A stretch of 64,000 nt of DNA from contig JACGCN010000010.1 of the NCBI GenBank assembly GCA_014905825.1, positions 682,001 to 746,000 on the forward strand. The letters are read 5' to 3'. A program made the position numbers and the translations under genes. The DNA comes from Lyophyllum atratum. Taxonomy: Eukaryota > Basidiomycota > Agaricomycetes > Agaricales > Lyophyllaceae. Below, one piece after another: positions 13,576 to 24,119 of the stretch (positions are counted from its first letter, which is position 1; each line of letters opens with the position of its first letter). Under the pieces are notes generated by a model. That model worked only from the letters and a program-made list of their open reading frames with translations, did no database searches and was not told the DNA's origin.

Positions 13576-13865
13576 CTTCACGTCGTCTAGAGCATCCTTG
13601 CTATCCAATGCACCAGCATTGGCCACTGGTGTCGCACCTATTCCTTGTTTGTATTCCACCCTCTTTGCTCTCTAGAATTTGCTCATATCAATGACGCTGG
13701 ACGCATGAGTATGGCAAGGTATGGCATGCCACAGAGACTGCGACCCGAGCATAAGAGTGTAAAGCTAGGCACCGGACTGTAAGCAACAGCCACGTCGCTC
13801 TCCACGCTATCATCACGGCCAGCCGTTCTTCTGCGCCTATGGCTACGATTATTTGAATCACTCAT
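13576..13865 (-). CDS. Possible small gene upstream of AIP1 (3' end unresolved)
   Basis: An ATG at 13865 opens a basic N-terminus containing SHRRRRTAGRDD. Exon 13773..13865 (31 codons) ends at a gtgcct donor in phase 0. A second exon, 13576..13671 (32 codons, includes ATPVANAGALDSKDALDDVK), follows a ctctag acceptor and ends at a strong gtaagt donor, also in phase 0. The two exons fit cleanly, which is unlikely by chance, but I could not choose a last exon between here and the AIP1 start at 13368. The gene is in tandem with AIP1 and its 3' end may overlap the AIP1 5' UTR. I do not recognise the protein. It could also be an upstream leader exon set or a decayed gene. Confidence 0.35.
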
Positions 13866-15049
13866 TCCGGCTGAAGTTGCATGCAGCGTCGAGCCGTCAA
13901 GTTTCTTGAATCCATCGTATTACTCCCCGGCCATCCTACCTTCCAAACCTATGTCTACTTTCACCGCCCTCGAAGAGCGAAATCTGGATGACTTACCGTA
14001 TAGCAGTCGGACTCTGATGCTCTCTGATGTCTTCTCTCGGCAAGTGACAGTCAAGTTGGGTGCAGTGCAGAGAAAGAATTGGAAGGGAGGCATTGTACCG
14101 TTCACGCTCGGCCTTTGGAGGTTCGCGAAACCCTGATTGGCGAAACCATATTTGAAAAGCCAACGGTATCGCACTCAGCACCGCACCCACGAAACGTCAA
14201 ACCTCAGGTCCGGGCACCAGGGAAGCTGTCTTGCTCACCATCTTGCATTGATTTTCAGTGGAGTTTAGCTCTCCAGATGAGGTGACCATACCACCTCTCG
14301 AACATCCAGGGTGAGGCACCAACATTAGCTCTGCGGGCAGGGCACCCACCGTTGAAAGCCAAGTCAACGTTACGTTGGATCCATATGGTCGTCAACGACT
14401 GATGGCATTGGTGGCTAGAAAAATTGGAGTACTGTACGTTGATTCTCTGACTTTTGCAGTATGACGCTTATCTCACAGTGGCCCTACTCTCACTTCGAGC
14501 TCGGCCATTCACCGTCATCGTTCAGGTTCCGGAGGCCACCTTAACCTTATCTACCACTACCGACACCGCTGGTTCCTTGAATTCCCGTACATCATGATGC
14601 AATCTAGCAACTTCTCACCATGACTTAGACAGCTCCAGAACCTTTTGGGGTCGCAATCACGCTAAGCTCGAATTTTCACCGACGCCGGAATCCACCAACG
14701 CCGGAACTCACCGATGCCACTAGTGCTTCCAGGCCCCGAATTTACGACCTTCTTCTTCCCAAATAAACTCGCAGGGATGATTGAATAGGGGAGGGTCAAC
14801 TGTCATTGTTCTCTGCAATATTCATTCGAGTCTTGTCCTTGGCTCGTCTTTCACGAAATCGATGGTCAGCGTATGTCAGGGCCCGGCGTTGTAGAAACTC
14901 CTTCTCACAACTTTGGATGGGCCAGACTGTCCAAAAAAAGGGTGCATCGCTTCAGGGTTTCAAGGAAGGTATAAGTAGGTCCATGAACTGACCAGAACTC
15001 CTCAGTCAACTCACCTCGAGATTTGAACTTACTGCTCTTTCAGCAAAAC
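13866..15049. other. Region between AIP1 and the metalloprotease
   Basis: This 1.2 kb stretch has one weak candidate gene (14079-14623, listed separately). It otherwise holds no clear frame. The last 300 bp should include the promoter of the metalloprotease gene. Confidence 0.4.
14079..14623 (+). CDS. Weak candidate gene or gene remnant
   Basis: Segments with protein-like composition occur in order on the plus strand: PLEVRETLIGETIFEKPTV (about 14110-14160), VEFSSPDEVTIPPLEHPG (14259..14310), VESQVNVTLDPYGRQRLMAL (14341..14433) and a His/Arg-rich tail ending at a TGA (14479..14623). The last three join in phase, but the intron between 14310 and 14341 would be only 30 nt, shorter than any other intron here, and the 5' exon does not join in phase. 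This may be a decayed gene, a gene whose true splice sites I missed, or coincidence. No family was recognised. Confidence 0.25.
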
Positions 15050-17536
15050 ATGACATCGAACTCAGTTACCCCCAATGCTCTTGTCGCCGTCAAAGGCGAT
15101 TGCGACACCGTCAAAGGCGCTTGCGGCATCGCACCTGAAACCGTGCAGTCGACCGCCCCCACTGCAGGTGCTCTTGCGGTACCCAAATCCGCGGCTCATG
15201 CGGTTTTGACTAAAGTTGGAATGCTCTGGGAGAACGGCGCAGTGCGTTATTTACATCTCACCACCAACTGTTCGCTCATGAATTTCGCAGACCATTACAT
15301 ATTCGTTCTTCGGCGGCACCAAGAACCAACACGCTGCCGTCAATGCGGTCATCCCCGAATGGATGCTGTACGCCAATCTCAATCTCCAGGGCCTGGCGGA
15401 CAACAACAAGACAGCCAAGGTCCGCATCGCCTTCGATCCCAATGCAGGGTCCTGGAGCTCCGTTGGCAAAGGTGCTCTTCAGATCAAAGATGGCATTACT
15501 ATGAACCTTGGCTGGATTGACGATTCTGCGACCATCTCTGACAATGACCGCGGCACAATTCTCCATGAGTGGGGTCACGCGCTCGGCCTGATGCACGAGC
15601 ACCAGAGCCGTGCGAGGGATGGAACACTGACCCTCAAACGCGAAGAGGTCATTTCGTACTACAGCGCTACGCAAGGCTGGGCGCCTAGTCTGATCCAGTC
15701 CCAGATTCTGGATGTGTACAAGGCGGACGATGTATCTAATTACAGCAAACTTGACACGTCCTCTGTCATGATGTATGTGCTTCTTGGCCCTCCAGGACCG
15801 TGTACTCACGGATCTTCAGGTACTTCATGCCAGGCCGACTCAACGACCAAGGAATCACTGTCGATGTCAACAACAAATTATCGGACATGGACAAGGCGTA
15901 CATGGTCATCAACTACCCCCGCGACAAACCCGACCTCACGGCTCCTGAATGGACGGTTGAGTACGCGTTGGAGAAAGCTGGAGTTCCGCTCGAGGAGCGG
16001 ACCGAGATCTTGAAAGCTAGACATGATGCGTCAACCATGAGGGTCTACTTCACGACTTGGAATAAGGAAGTTCGCGAGAAAGAACGCGGTAAGTTTTTGG
16101 ACGCTTGTACTGTCCTCGAGATACTGATGTCAGACACAGAGGCCTCGAAGGTCCCCACCCCCGCCAGCCCAGTACCTGAAGATGCGACCCTTCTTCCTTT
16201 GCTTACTGCGCTCCACTGCAGCGTCCAGCATGGCTTGTTCTCGGATATCGGTTCAATCTTGAGCCACCCGCTGGTTAGCCAGGCTCTTACGGGGTTGATC
16301 AACACGGCCTTTGCTCAGAACGGTCTGAATCCCCAGACGACAGCGGCCCAGTATCCTGCCATGCAGCACGGAATTTGGACAAGCCTTGCCAGTGTAATCC
16401 AGAACCCGACGTTCCAGCACATCGTGGGCAGTGTTGTTAACACCGTCGTCAACACTGCCGCCACCCAGCAGGGGTTGAACCCCCAGACCACTGCCGTTCA
16501 CCCGATCATACAGAACCCGAATGTCCAACAGGATATCTGGTCTGGCATTGCGAATATCGTCAAGCACCCCATGTTCCAGCAGATCGTGGGTTCTGTAGTC
16601 AATGCTGCTTTAACCCAGCACGGAATCAACCCCGCTGCACCGCCTGCACCGCCACCCGTCGTGCAGAATGGATTGTTCTCGGACATCGGTTCAATTTTGA
16701 GCCACCCACTGGTCAGCCAGACTCTTACCGGGTTGATCAATACGGCATTCGCTCAGCGTGGGTTGGATCCGCAAATGACCGCAGCTCAGTATCCCGCCAT
16801 GCAGCACGGAATCTGGACTGGTATCGCTGGTGTTATCCAGAACCCAGCATTCCAGCACATTGTGGGCAATGTTGTTAACACCGTCGTCAACACCGCCTTC
16901 ACGCAACGTGGGTTGAACCCTCAGACCACTGCCGCCCACACGGTCACGCAAGAACCGAGTGTCCAACACGGTATCTGGTCTAGCATTTCAGATATCTTCA
17001 AGCACCCCGTGTTCCAGCACATTGTAACCGCTGTTGTAGATACCGTTTTGACCCAGCACGGGATCAAGCCGACGGCGTCCCCCCTCACGCCTCCAACTCA
17101 TGTGCAGCACGGTCTGTTCTCCGTGATTACCCAGGGTCTTTCGGGGATCTTTGGGATGCTGAGTGGGGTGAACCCTAACAAGGTGGTAGCTCAGCCTCCA
17201 CTCACGCAGCAAGACGTCTTCAAGCCCTGGATATACCAGTCCGTCATCAGTCCCAGTGTTAACTACGGACAAACAATCGGCACCCCCGCGTGGAATGCTC
17301 ACGAAGTCTACCGGCCCGAAGCTCAGCATGGCCTTTTCGGCGCTGGAGCGGCTGGAACCCTGCAGCCCGTGTACGGCGCGACCTCCCTGAATGTCGATCC
17401 TGGTCTGGAGGAGATATTGCGGAAGGTAGTGTCGACCCCCGTTATAGACTTCGCTCATGCCGCGCTGCAACCGTCTTTGAACGCCGATGGAGCCGCGTAC
17501 GCCAACTCGGCGGGGAATATCTCGCGTCCACTGTAA
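15050..17536 (+). CDS. Astacin-like zinc metalloprotease with long C-terminal repeat array
   Basis: Predicted peptidase with an extra repeat domain. The model is join(15050..15241,15291..15772,15820..16088,16140..17536), 779 aa. The catalytic site HEWGHALGLMHE (H156, E157, H160, H166) is the metzincin/astacin HExxHxxGxxH(E) pattern, and DTSSVMMY downstream supplies the Met-turn with tyrosine. Residues after about 315 are not protease: they are tandem hydrophobic units of about 50 aa (GLFSDIGSILSHPL, GIWTSLASVIQNP and a third IVKHP type), and the block of three units is duplicated. The N-terminus has no obvious signal peptide, although an in-frame upstream TTG codes for a short hydrophobic lead. 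A strong gtaagc donor overlaps the stop codon at 17532, and an open frame continues at 17569-17708, so an alternative C-terminus is possible. Confidence 0.8.
16226..17104 (+). repeat. In-frame 438-441 bp tandem duplication within the metalloprotease gene
   Basis: The codons for QHGLFSDIGSILSHP at 16226 recur as QNGLFSDIGSILSHP at 16664 (438 bp, 146 codons later), and the pattern restarts as QHGLFS at 17105 (441 bp, 147 codons). Each block holds three related units (GLF-, GIW- and a third DIW/GIW- type), so the array is a repeat of repeats. Nucleotide identity between blocks is high in places (for example around the phrase SDIGSILSHPL), suggesting fairly recent duplication. Confidence 0.85.
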
Positions 17537-20500
17537 GCTTCACACTATATTTGACCAGTAGCCCAGCTGACGCAAAATGCCCTTAATGCCCCTGCAGCAC
17601 TCCAGCCGGACCCGATTTCCGTCTTCTTGCAGGCGCCTGAGGAGCTGAAGCCAATGATTATTCAAGGCGCACCCATCCTGTGTTCAAGTGTATGTGTTAT
17701 TCCTGCCTAGGTCCTTTGAACGTCTGCACTCTTCTGTCCCTCCTCTTCTTGACAGTCCGCCCATTTATTTTGTAATCCATCTTCTTCGATCGATACTGGC
17801 ACCCCCATCGAGTCCCTTTTGGTCCATCTATCTTCCATCTAATATTTTTAGCTTCTTCGCACCACCCTCCTTTCGCTTTTTTCTATTATCTCCCTGTCTG
17901 TACCATCGTCACTTTGCTCTAAATTGCTTTTCTGAGCAATGCCCCACACTCCTTCATTTTTATTCCCTAGGGCCGTAGGTGGTCGATATAACTCGTTATA
18001 ACGTTCCCGCTGCAATGCATCACTCGCTTTATTTCTGTGTCCTAAATGTGTGCTATGTGCGAGTGCTGCCAAGGGATTAGTCACTTGAACAGACGCAGTA
18101 TTCGCAAGTTCCTCGTTCGTCAAAACGGATACACTGCAGTAACGACTACATTCTATAAATAAAACAATTCCTAACAAGCACTTGCCTTTGCCGGATCAAT
18201 TTCGTTCGTCTCTTGCAGTTTCTGCTGTGGATGGTGCCCACCCCCACCAATTCGCAAGTAACTGCCCACAAGCAAGAAATCAACGTTATTCAAGTTTCAA
18301 CGTTCGACTCCTGCCCGTCAGCATTTCAAATCAACAAACGATGAGCCCAGAAATGACACCGGATGAAACACTTTATGCATGATATCTACCGAACCCGCCC
18401 GATCCCCTCCTCTAAATGTGTTTCTTTGGACTACTAGCAGAAAATCTGGTTACTTCGCCAGGTCTTCTTGAAACGAAGTGGTTGCCGGGGCGCGGTGCGG
18501 CAATTTCCTCTGCGCGACGCTGCTCAATAGTTGCCACTGCGGTTTGTCAGCCCTAACTGAACGCAAGACCGTCCATTCACCACGTCGTCTATTATTTTCC
18601 AGGATCCCGCGATTTACAAAATCACGAGCACTTCCGCGTGGTGTTTCTTTCACCTTGGTCTTTTCTTCGACGTACTTATCTATTAACAGCTCCTTGGGCA
18701 CCTTTTGCCAGCCGCGCATTCTGCGGAGCAGGACCGATATCATCGTGCAGATACTCCGGGCTCTGCATACCGTTCCCATAGCCCAAGCTGCAGGCCTTCC
18801 GGCTTCAGAGGTGGACTCACCTCCCATTTCGTCTTACGGGTTGTTTCACTCCCGATCTTTTGCCTTCACACACCCAGCGGCGTTTCCCAATAGTTTTGCT
18901 CAACAAGGAGAAACATCATCACACGCTAATAATGGATCCCGAACGTGTACTACTGGGCAGACCTTGGGAAACAATTGAAACATCCGGGACGCTTCTCATC
19001 TTCCTTACCCTCGAGACATCTACTCGACGTGGGCCCGAGCGTACCGAATGCTTCTGGACATTATCCGCCATCTTGGGAACCCCCAAGTTTGCGGCATCCT
19101 AAAATGGTGCCGCTTCCCATCGTCCTTGCTCAATTGCCGGCGTACCGCAGATATCGGATATTCCCTCCACGTCGTTATCGTTCGCAACTATGCTGCTGGG
19201 TTGCTTTTCAGTCGATGATCAACCACGATCTATCCGAGCTTTTGCACTGCTCCACCTTCATGTCTACCTCCTGAAGGTACGGGCCCGCGGGTCTCTCTGG
19301 ATAATCACCGGTCAAGCGATGTCGACGCCTTCGTAATGAAGTTCATGAACAGCGCCTTAATGAGGATGCGGCTTCCCATCGCACCTGTTGACAAAGCTTC
19401 TAATCAGAAATAGGCGTACCTATCACCTGCACTGCCCGTGCCTTTGGCTTCTGGGGCGCCAGCAGTCACTGGTAACCTCTATGCAACATCCAATTCCAGC
19501 CTAATTTTCTCATCGGATTTGCCCGCGGTGACGCGTATCCTATATTTCACTCAACTTGGTGACCCGGGAGATTCGGGGGCAGCTACAATGAAGACAGAAG
19601 GACGGCGAAAGTGCTGTCGAGGATGTCATCAAGCAGATGGGTGTTGGGTTCTCGGAGGCGCGTCGCACGCTGAGAGGGTGCTGCGAGGCTGGTCTTTTTA
19701 TATCTACGGCTTCATCATACCGATTGGCGCGTACTTACCTCCTCTAAGCATTCGACCGCGACCTGGCCGCCCGCGACGATGAAACATGATGATCCTGTCG
19801 TAGTGGCGCGCGCTGCTCATAAGGCCCACGTTTGTTATGTTTTATTTGAATAAGTCGTGGAGAAATATCTCCTGTTGGTCACAGACCTCGGCCGCACACG
19901 GTGTATAACCTTGTGTAACATGATATGGCCGTGCTGAGATCTCTTGAATGAGATGGACGCGTATGACTGTTTTACGTTGACCTTGTCATCGGCCGAAGCC
20001 CTTCAAAAGCCTTCAAACCTCTTGGAAACTGTTTTCTCTACGCGAGATTGCGGCATCCTGCCCCTCAATCAACATCAAATGACAATATCTCTCAGGGAGC
20101 CTCTCCTCGGTCGAAAAATTCGAGTTACTTGACTGGGTGTCGCGCGCGAAGGTCCTGCCACTGTACCGTCGGCCCTGACCCTGTGTACGCGTCTTCCTGA
20201 TCGGTGCAGTAAATCCGGCATTTAAGCTGTATACAGCCATGCAGGATTTTCCTCAAGGTGACCTCCACAAACATCGCGTCTCATCTTGTGGTTTTTCTTC
20301 CTTGGCGGGTTAGGTCAAGCACATCCTTACCACCTCTCTAGCTCAGCCCATCGTTTCTGACACGCGTATGACCAGCTGTTGTCGGAAAATTTCGGCCTCT
20401 GCTACTCCACGTTTATGTGTGCAGCAGCCTCGGCAGCGCCCCTATCTCGGATCGCGGTGATCAGGGCAGGTCCTTTGAGGCAGACCCTGTTGCGCTATGT

Positions 20501-21603
20501 TAAATATAACGGGCAACGTGGTACCTGTTTCTTGTAATTGTTCACTTCGGGCAGCCTCAAATATTCATGCGATTCGCCGTAACCTTCGGAGTGGTTTGGG
20601 ATGTTCTTCTCCGTCAATTCTCCAAGCTGCTACATGTGCGTCGAAGCTACGGCATCTTCTGCCTGTTCAACCTTGTTCAGTATGCCCGCGTTGAGTGGCT
20701 TTTACGGCGTCTTGGCAAGACATGATACCCCATAGATCACTTCTGTGTCGATCACAAACTTTACTTTGTCCATCCACGAGATGACGGTCGGCCGAACCGT
20801 CTGCAGTATGACAGCCTCTGCATTCTTGTGGTATTTCTGGAGTGATGCAATAATGTCTAGTGGTAGCCACCACATGTCCAACTCATGTCTGCATCGCCGA
20901 TTTTTGACGAGCATCGTGACAGCAAGATAAAAGTTGCATCATGAGGATTATGCAGGACGCGTGGAACCATACATAGCGCCAAACATCGGCAGCGGCATTT
21001 GGCTCCGTTCCCCATACCCCCATTATGAAATCCGTATACGCATGTACGGTACATCCGCCAGCAAGTCTGGGCCGGTTCGAAGCAAAAGCTGTCGAGTATT
21101 GAATTTCATCTGATCTAAGGATTACTTACAGGACCTTCGCGGCTTCCAAGGCCGCGACTTTTCCCATGTCTTGTCCCTCGAACGACGATAGATCTGCCTA
21201 GAGTGTAACCAGGCTGCCAAGGTTCTCACCAACGATGTAGGAGACTTGTAGGAGACGCGTTGCTACAGGTCTCTTCGGCCGAAATGAATTAGCTGATTAG
21301 ATCTTTACATATCCGGAGCGGCATCCACGGTATTGCCACGTTATATCCCCGGTCCTGTATGTACCCCACACTTCTGTCGCGTCGGGTTTTGACTTCCTTC
21401 CCCTGATCAGTATGGTCATAAGGGCGATTTCCGATCTGCTGTTTGGAGCCAATGAACCGAATGTCAGAAACAAATATACCTTGGTGAGTGGTGACGTTAT
21501 TTGGGTTTTGGGATAAATACCACCTGCCACTCGAAGGCTTTTTTACCGAGCTGTTCGGTTCCTTCTCCCCTTCTTGTAACTTGAACTTTCACAAGTTGCA
21601 ACC
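17537..21603. other. Gene-poor stretch of about 4 kb
   Basis: No frame here shows a motif, consistent splicing or family resemblance I can defend. Short open segments occur on both strands; one on the minus strand at about 20702-20914 (contains LDIIASLQKYHKNAEAVI) reads like protein but has no continuation. I found no terminal repeats or transposase motif by eye. The start (17537-18180) may hold the metalloprotease 3' end and the last few hundred bases the MFS promoter. The rest could be decayed mobile DNA or pseudogene remains. Confidence 0.4.
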
Positions 21604-23916
21604 ATGGCCTTCGATAAAAGTCGCGACGTCAAGCTAACTCGTGAGGATGAGAAGCTTGAATCTGTGTCCGGGGATTCAGAGGGCTCACAGCACCAGACGG
21701 ATCTCGAACGGTTGCACGAGGAGAAGAGGCTAGTCCGAAAGCTCGATGGCCGAATCTTACCCATTGCCTGCTTTCTTTACCTCTTCGCATGTTGGTCTAG
21801 CTGCGTTTTATCATGACACACTATACTGACAAGCTATGCCGTTAGACCTGGATCGTTCCAACTTGGGTAATGCCCGACTCCAAGGACTTACGGAAGACAT
21901 CCTTGGGGGCGACAAGACTGGGATTTTGTTCGACTGGATCAACTCTGTATTCTTCTTCTCATATGTAAGCACCTAGGACGAATGATAGTGACGAGCCTCT
22001 GACTTATCACCGAATGACAGATTATGTGTCAAGTACCGGCGACAGTCGCCTCCAAACTCTTCCAACCAAGGATATGGATGGCTTGCTCCGCTATCGGGTG
22101 GGGTATCTCCTCCACACTCATGGTAAGTCAGCATTTTGGCATGCGGAATTTTGCATTCTGAAAAAATGTCAGTCGACTTCATTTGGCTTTGGTGGAATGA
22201 TGGCAGCCCGAGTCTTCCTCGGCATCTTCGAGGCTGGTTTTGGTCCTGCGATCCCGCTCTATTTCTGTGAGCTCCTTGGTCCCGCAGTTCCAGTGTGTCC
22301 CTAACATAGGTCCTGTTTAGCCCTATTCTACACGAAGGCGGAAATGGGAATGCGGGTAAGCCTGAATATGATCTGGATGGATGAAATCCTCTGACTAGTG
22401 TCCCTCCCTCATAGATGGCTTATTGGTTCGGTTTTGCAGCCGTTGCTGGAGCTTTCGGAGGTCTCCTCGCGTTTGGTGTTCAAAATATCCATGCCAATAT
22501 ACAGAATTGGAGATTGCTATTCATCATTGAAGTGAGAGCACATCGCAAACTGTCAATCTCCTGTACTCACATATTTTTAGGGAACTCCAGCGGTTATACT
22601 CGGCGTATTGACACTATTTTTCCTTCCCAATCGTCCTGAGTCTACAACTTTCCTCACTGAGCGCGAACGCGTCATTGCCTTGGATCGAATGAACCGGGCG
22701 ACTAGCGGAGATACCGGAGCAGTCGTCAACCGATGTAGGTCTTCTATCTATTTTTGTCGGTATTTTAGAAACTCAAAAGATCGAAATAGCTCATGTGCGC
22801 ATGGCCTTCAAGGACTGGAGGGTGCGTATCCTGTTCAATGAAAACACCTGAAGCCGACTTATATGATTATCCTCAGATATACACCGCAGGAATCATCTAC
22901 TTCGGATTGAATTGCGCGCTGGCCTCCATCTCCGCGTTCTTACCTACTATCCTAAAAACGCTCCATTACAGTTAGTTCTTTCTGCGTTATGTTTACTGGC
23001 AAGATCATGCGTACTAAGATTCCTAACAGCCAATGCACGCGCTCAGCTATTCACGGTCCCACCATACGCAGTTGCTGCTGTGGTCCTTGTCAGCTTCTCC
23101 TATGCGTCTGACAGGGTACAAAGTCGAGGCTTCTTTATGGCAGCATCTTGCAGCATCGGCGCCATTGGATATCTGCACGTCTTTCATGTCTTCATATCTT
23201 CTCGTATGCTAATCTCGTCTCTTTCAAAAGCTTATTGCTCACTGTGCATGAAAATCTTCGTGTTCGGTACTTTGCCACTTTCTGCATCACCAGCGGAACC
23301 TATACGACCATTGGTCTAATTATTGCCTGGTGTGAGTGTCCTTTCAATTTCGGGTCATCCAACCGTCGTATACTTAGCATGTTTCCCCACCCATCAGTCG
23401 CCCATAATCTTGGATCCGAGACAAAGAAAGCTACGGGAATCCCTATGTTCATGGCCATTGGCCAGTGCGGAAGCGTCCTCGGATCCCATATTTATCCGAT
23501 AACTGAGGGTCCCGCGTATACGTGAGTTTTCGTATCACCTGCCACTTTGTACCACTTCTCTGAACCGGGTTTCTGATCCACAGCAAAGGATTCGCAAGTA
23601 AGTCGAGATCTGGTTATAGGATACCATATGACTAACGCGTCGTGTATCAGTCGGATGTGCTCTGGAATTCCTCGGCGCTGTTTGCTGTATTATTCTTAGT
23701 GTAAGTGTCATGAACGCCGCACTTGGTCGATGTCTAATCGCTCTACAGATATCTTATCGGAGGGAGAACGCCCGTAGAGATAAGCTTTACGGAAAGCCGG
23801 TCGACAATGCCCGGGTCGATACACACGAGCTGGCTGACCAAGTACGTCCGGCGGTTATCTTTACATTGCAGCTGCTGATTCTTTCTCAGGCCCCGAACTT
23901 CCGTTACATGCCTTGA
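21604..23916 (+). CDS. Major facilitator transporter, allantoate/nicotinate permease-like (ACS) family
   Basis: Twelve-helix membrane carrier, probably a proton symporter for an organic anion or vitamin-like solute. The model has 16 exons: join(21604..21790,21846..21964,22021..22122,22173..22266,22321..22355,22415..22531,22581..22734,22790..22821,22877..22970,23030..23174,23231..23331,23398..23521,23584..23597,23651..23700,23749..23841,23890..23916), 495 aa, with every phase closing. Family marks are YLDRSNLGNARLQGL after helix 1, the GIFEAGFGPAIPLYF helix, NWRLLFIIEG, FLPNRPES in the central loop, AHNLGSETKKATGIPM and the terminal PNFRYMP. Intron 23175-23230 must use a GC donor to keep the conserved LLLLTV run, and exon 23584..23597 is only 14 nt. 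The substrate cannot be told from sequence. Confidence 0.92.
23175..23230 (+). other. Probable GC-AG intron in the MFS gene
   Basis: The intron begins gcacgt, contains a good branch-site-like tgctaat and ends caaaag. It is the only junction that links GAIGY to LLLLTVHENLRVRYFA in frame; nearby GT donors shift the frame. Confidence 0.65.
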
Positions 23917-24119
23917 GGGCTTCCTAATGTTGCATGGGATGGTTTTACGATGAGATTTGTAATGTGTCGTCAATAATGTATATTTAGTGAATGATATCCC
24001 GGTCTCCGTGTGTCATTTGGTTGATATATCAGAAACCCAGGGAGAAGCAGTCCAGAGTGGGAGCAGGGAAAGTATGTGCGGTACGACAGTATAAGGGTGA
24101 AGCGCGAAGTAAGATAGAA

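Noticed and set aside
18450..20700. Possible cytochrome P450 or transposon remnant
   Set aside because: I looked for heme-binding, ExxR, integrase, reverse-transcriptase and terminal-repeat signals and found none that could be defended by eye.
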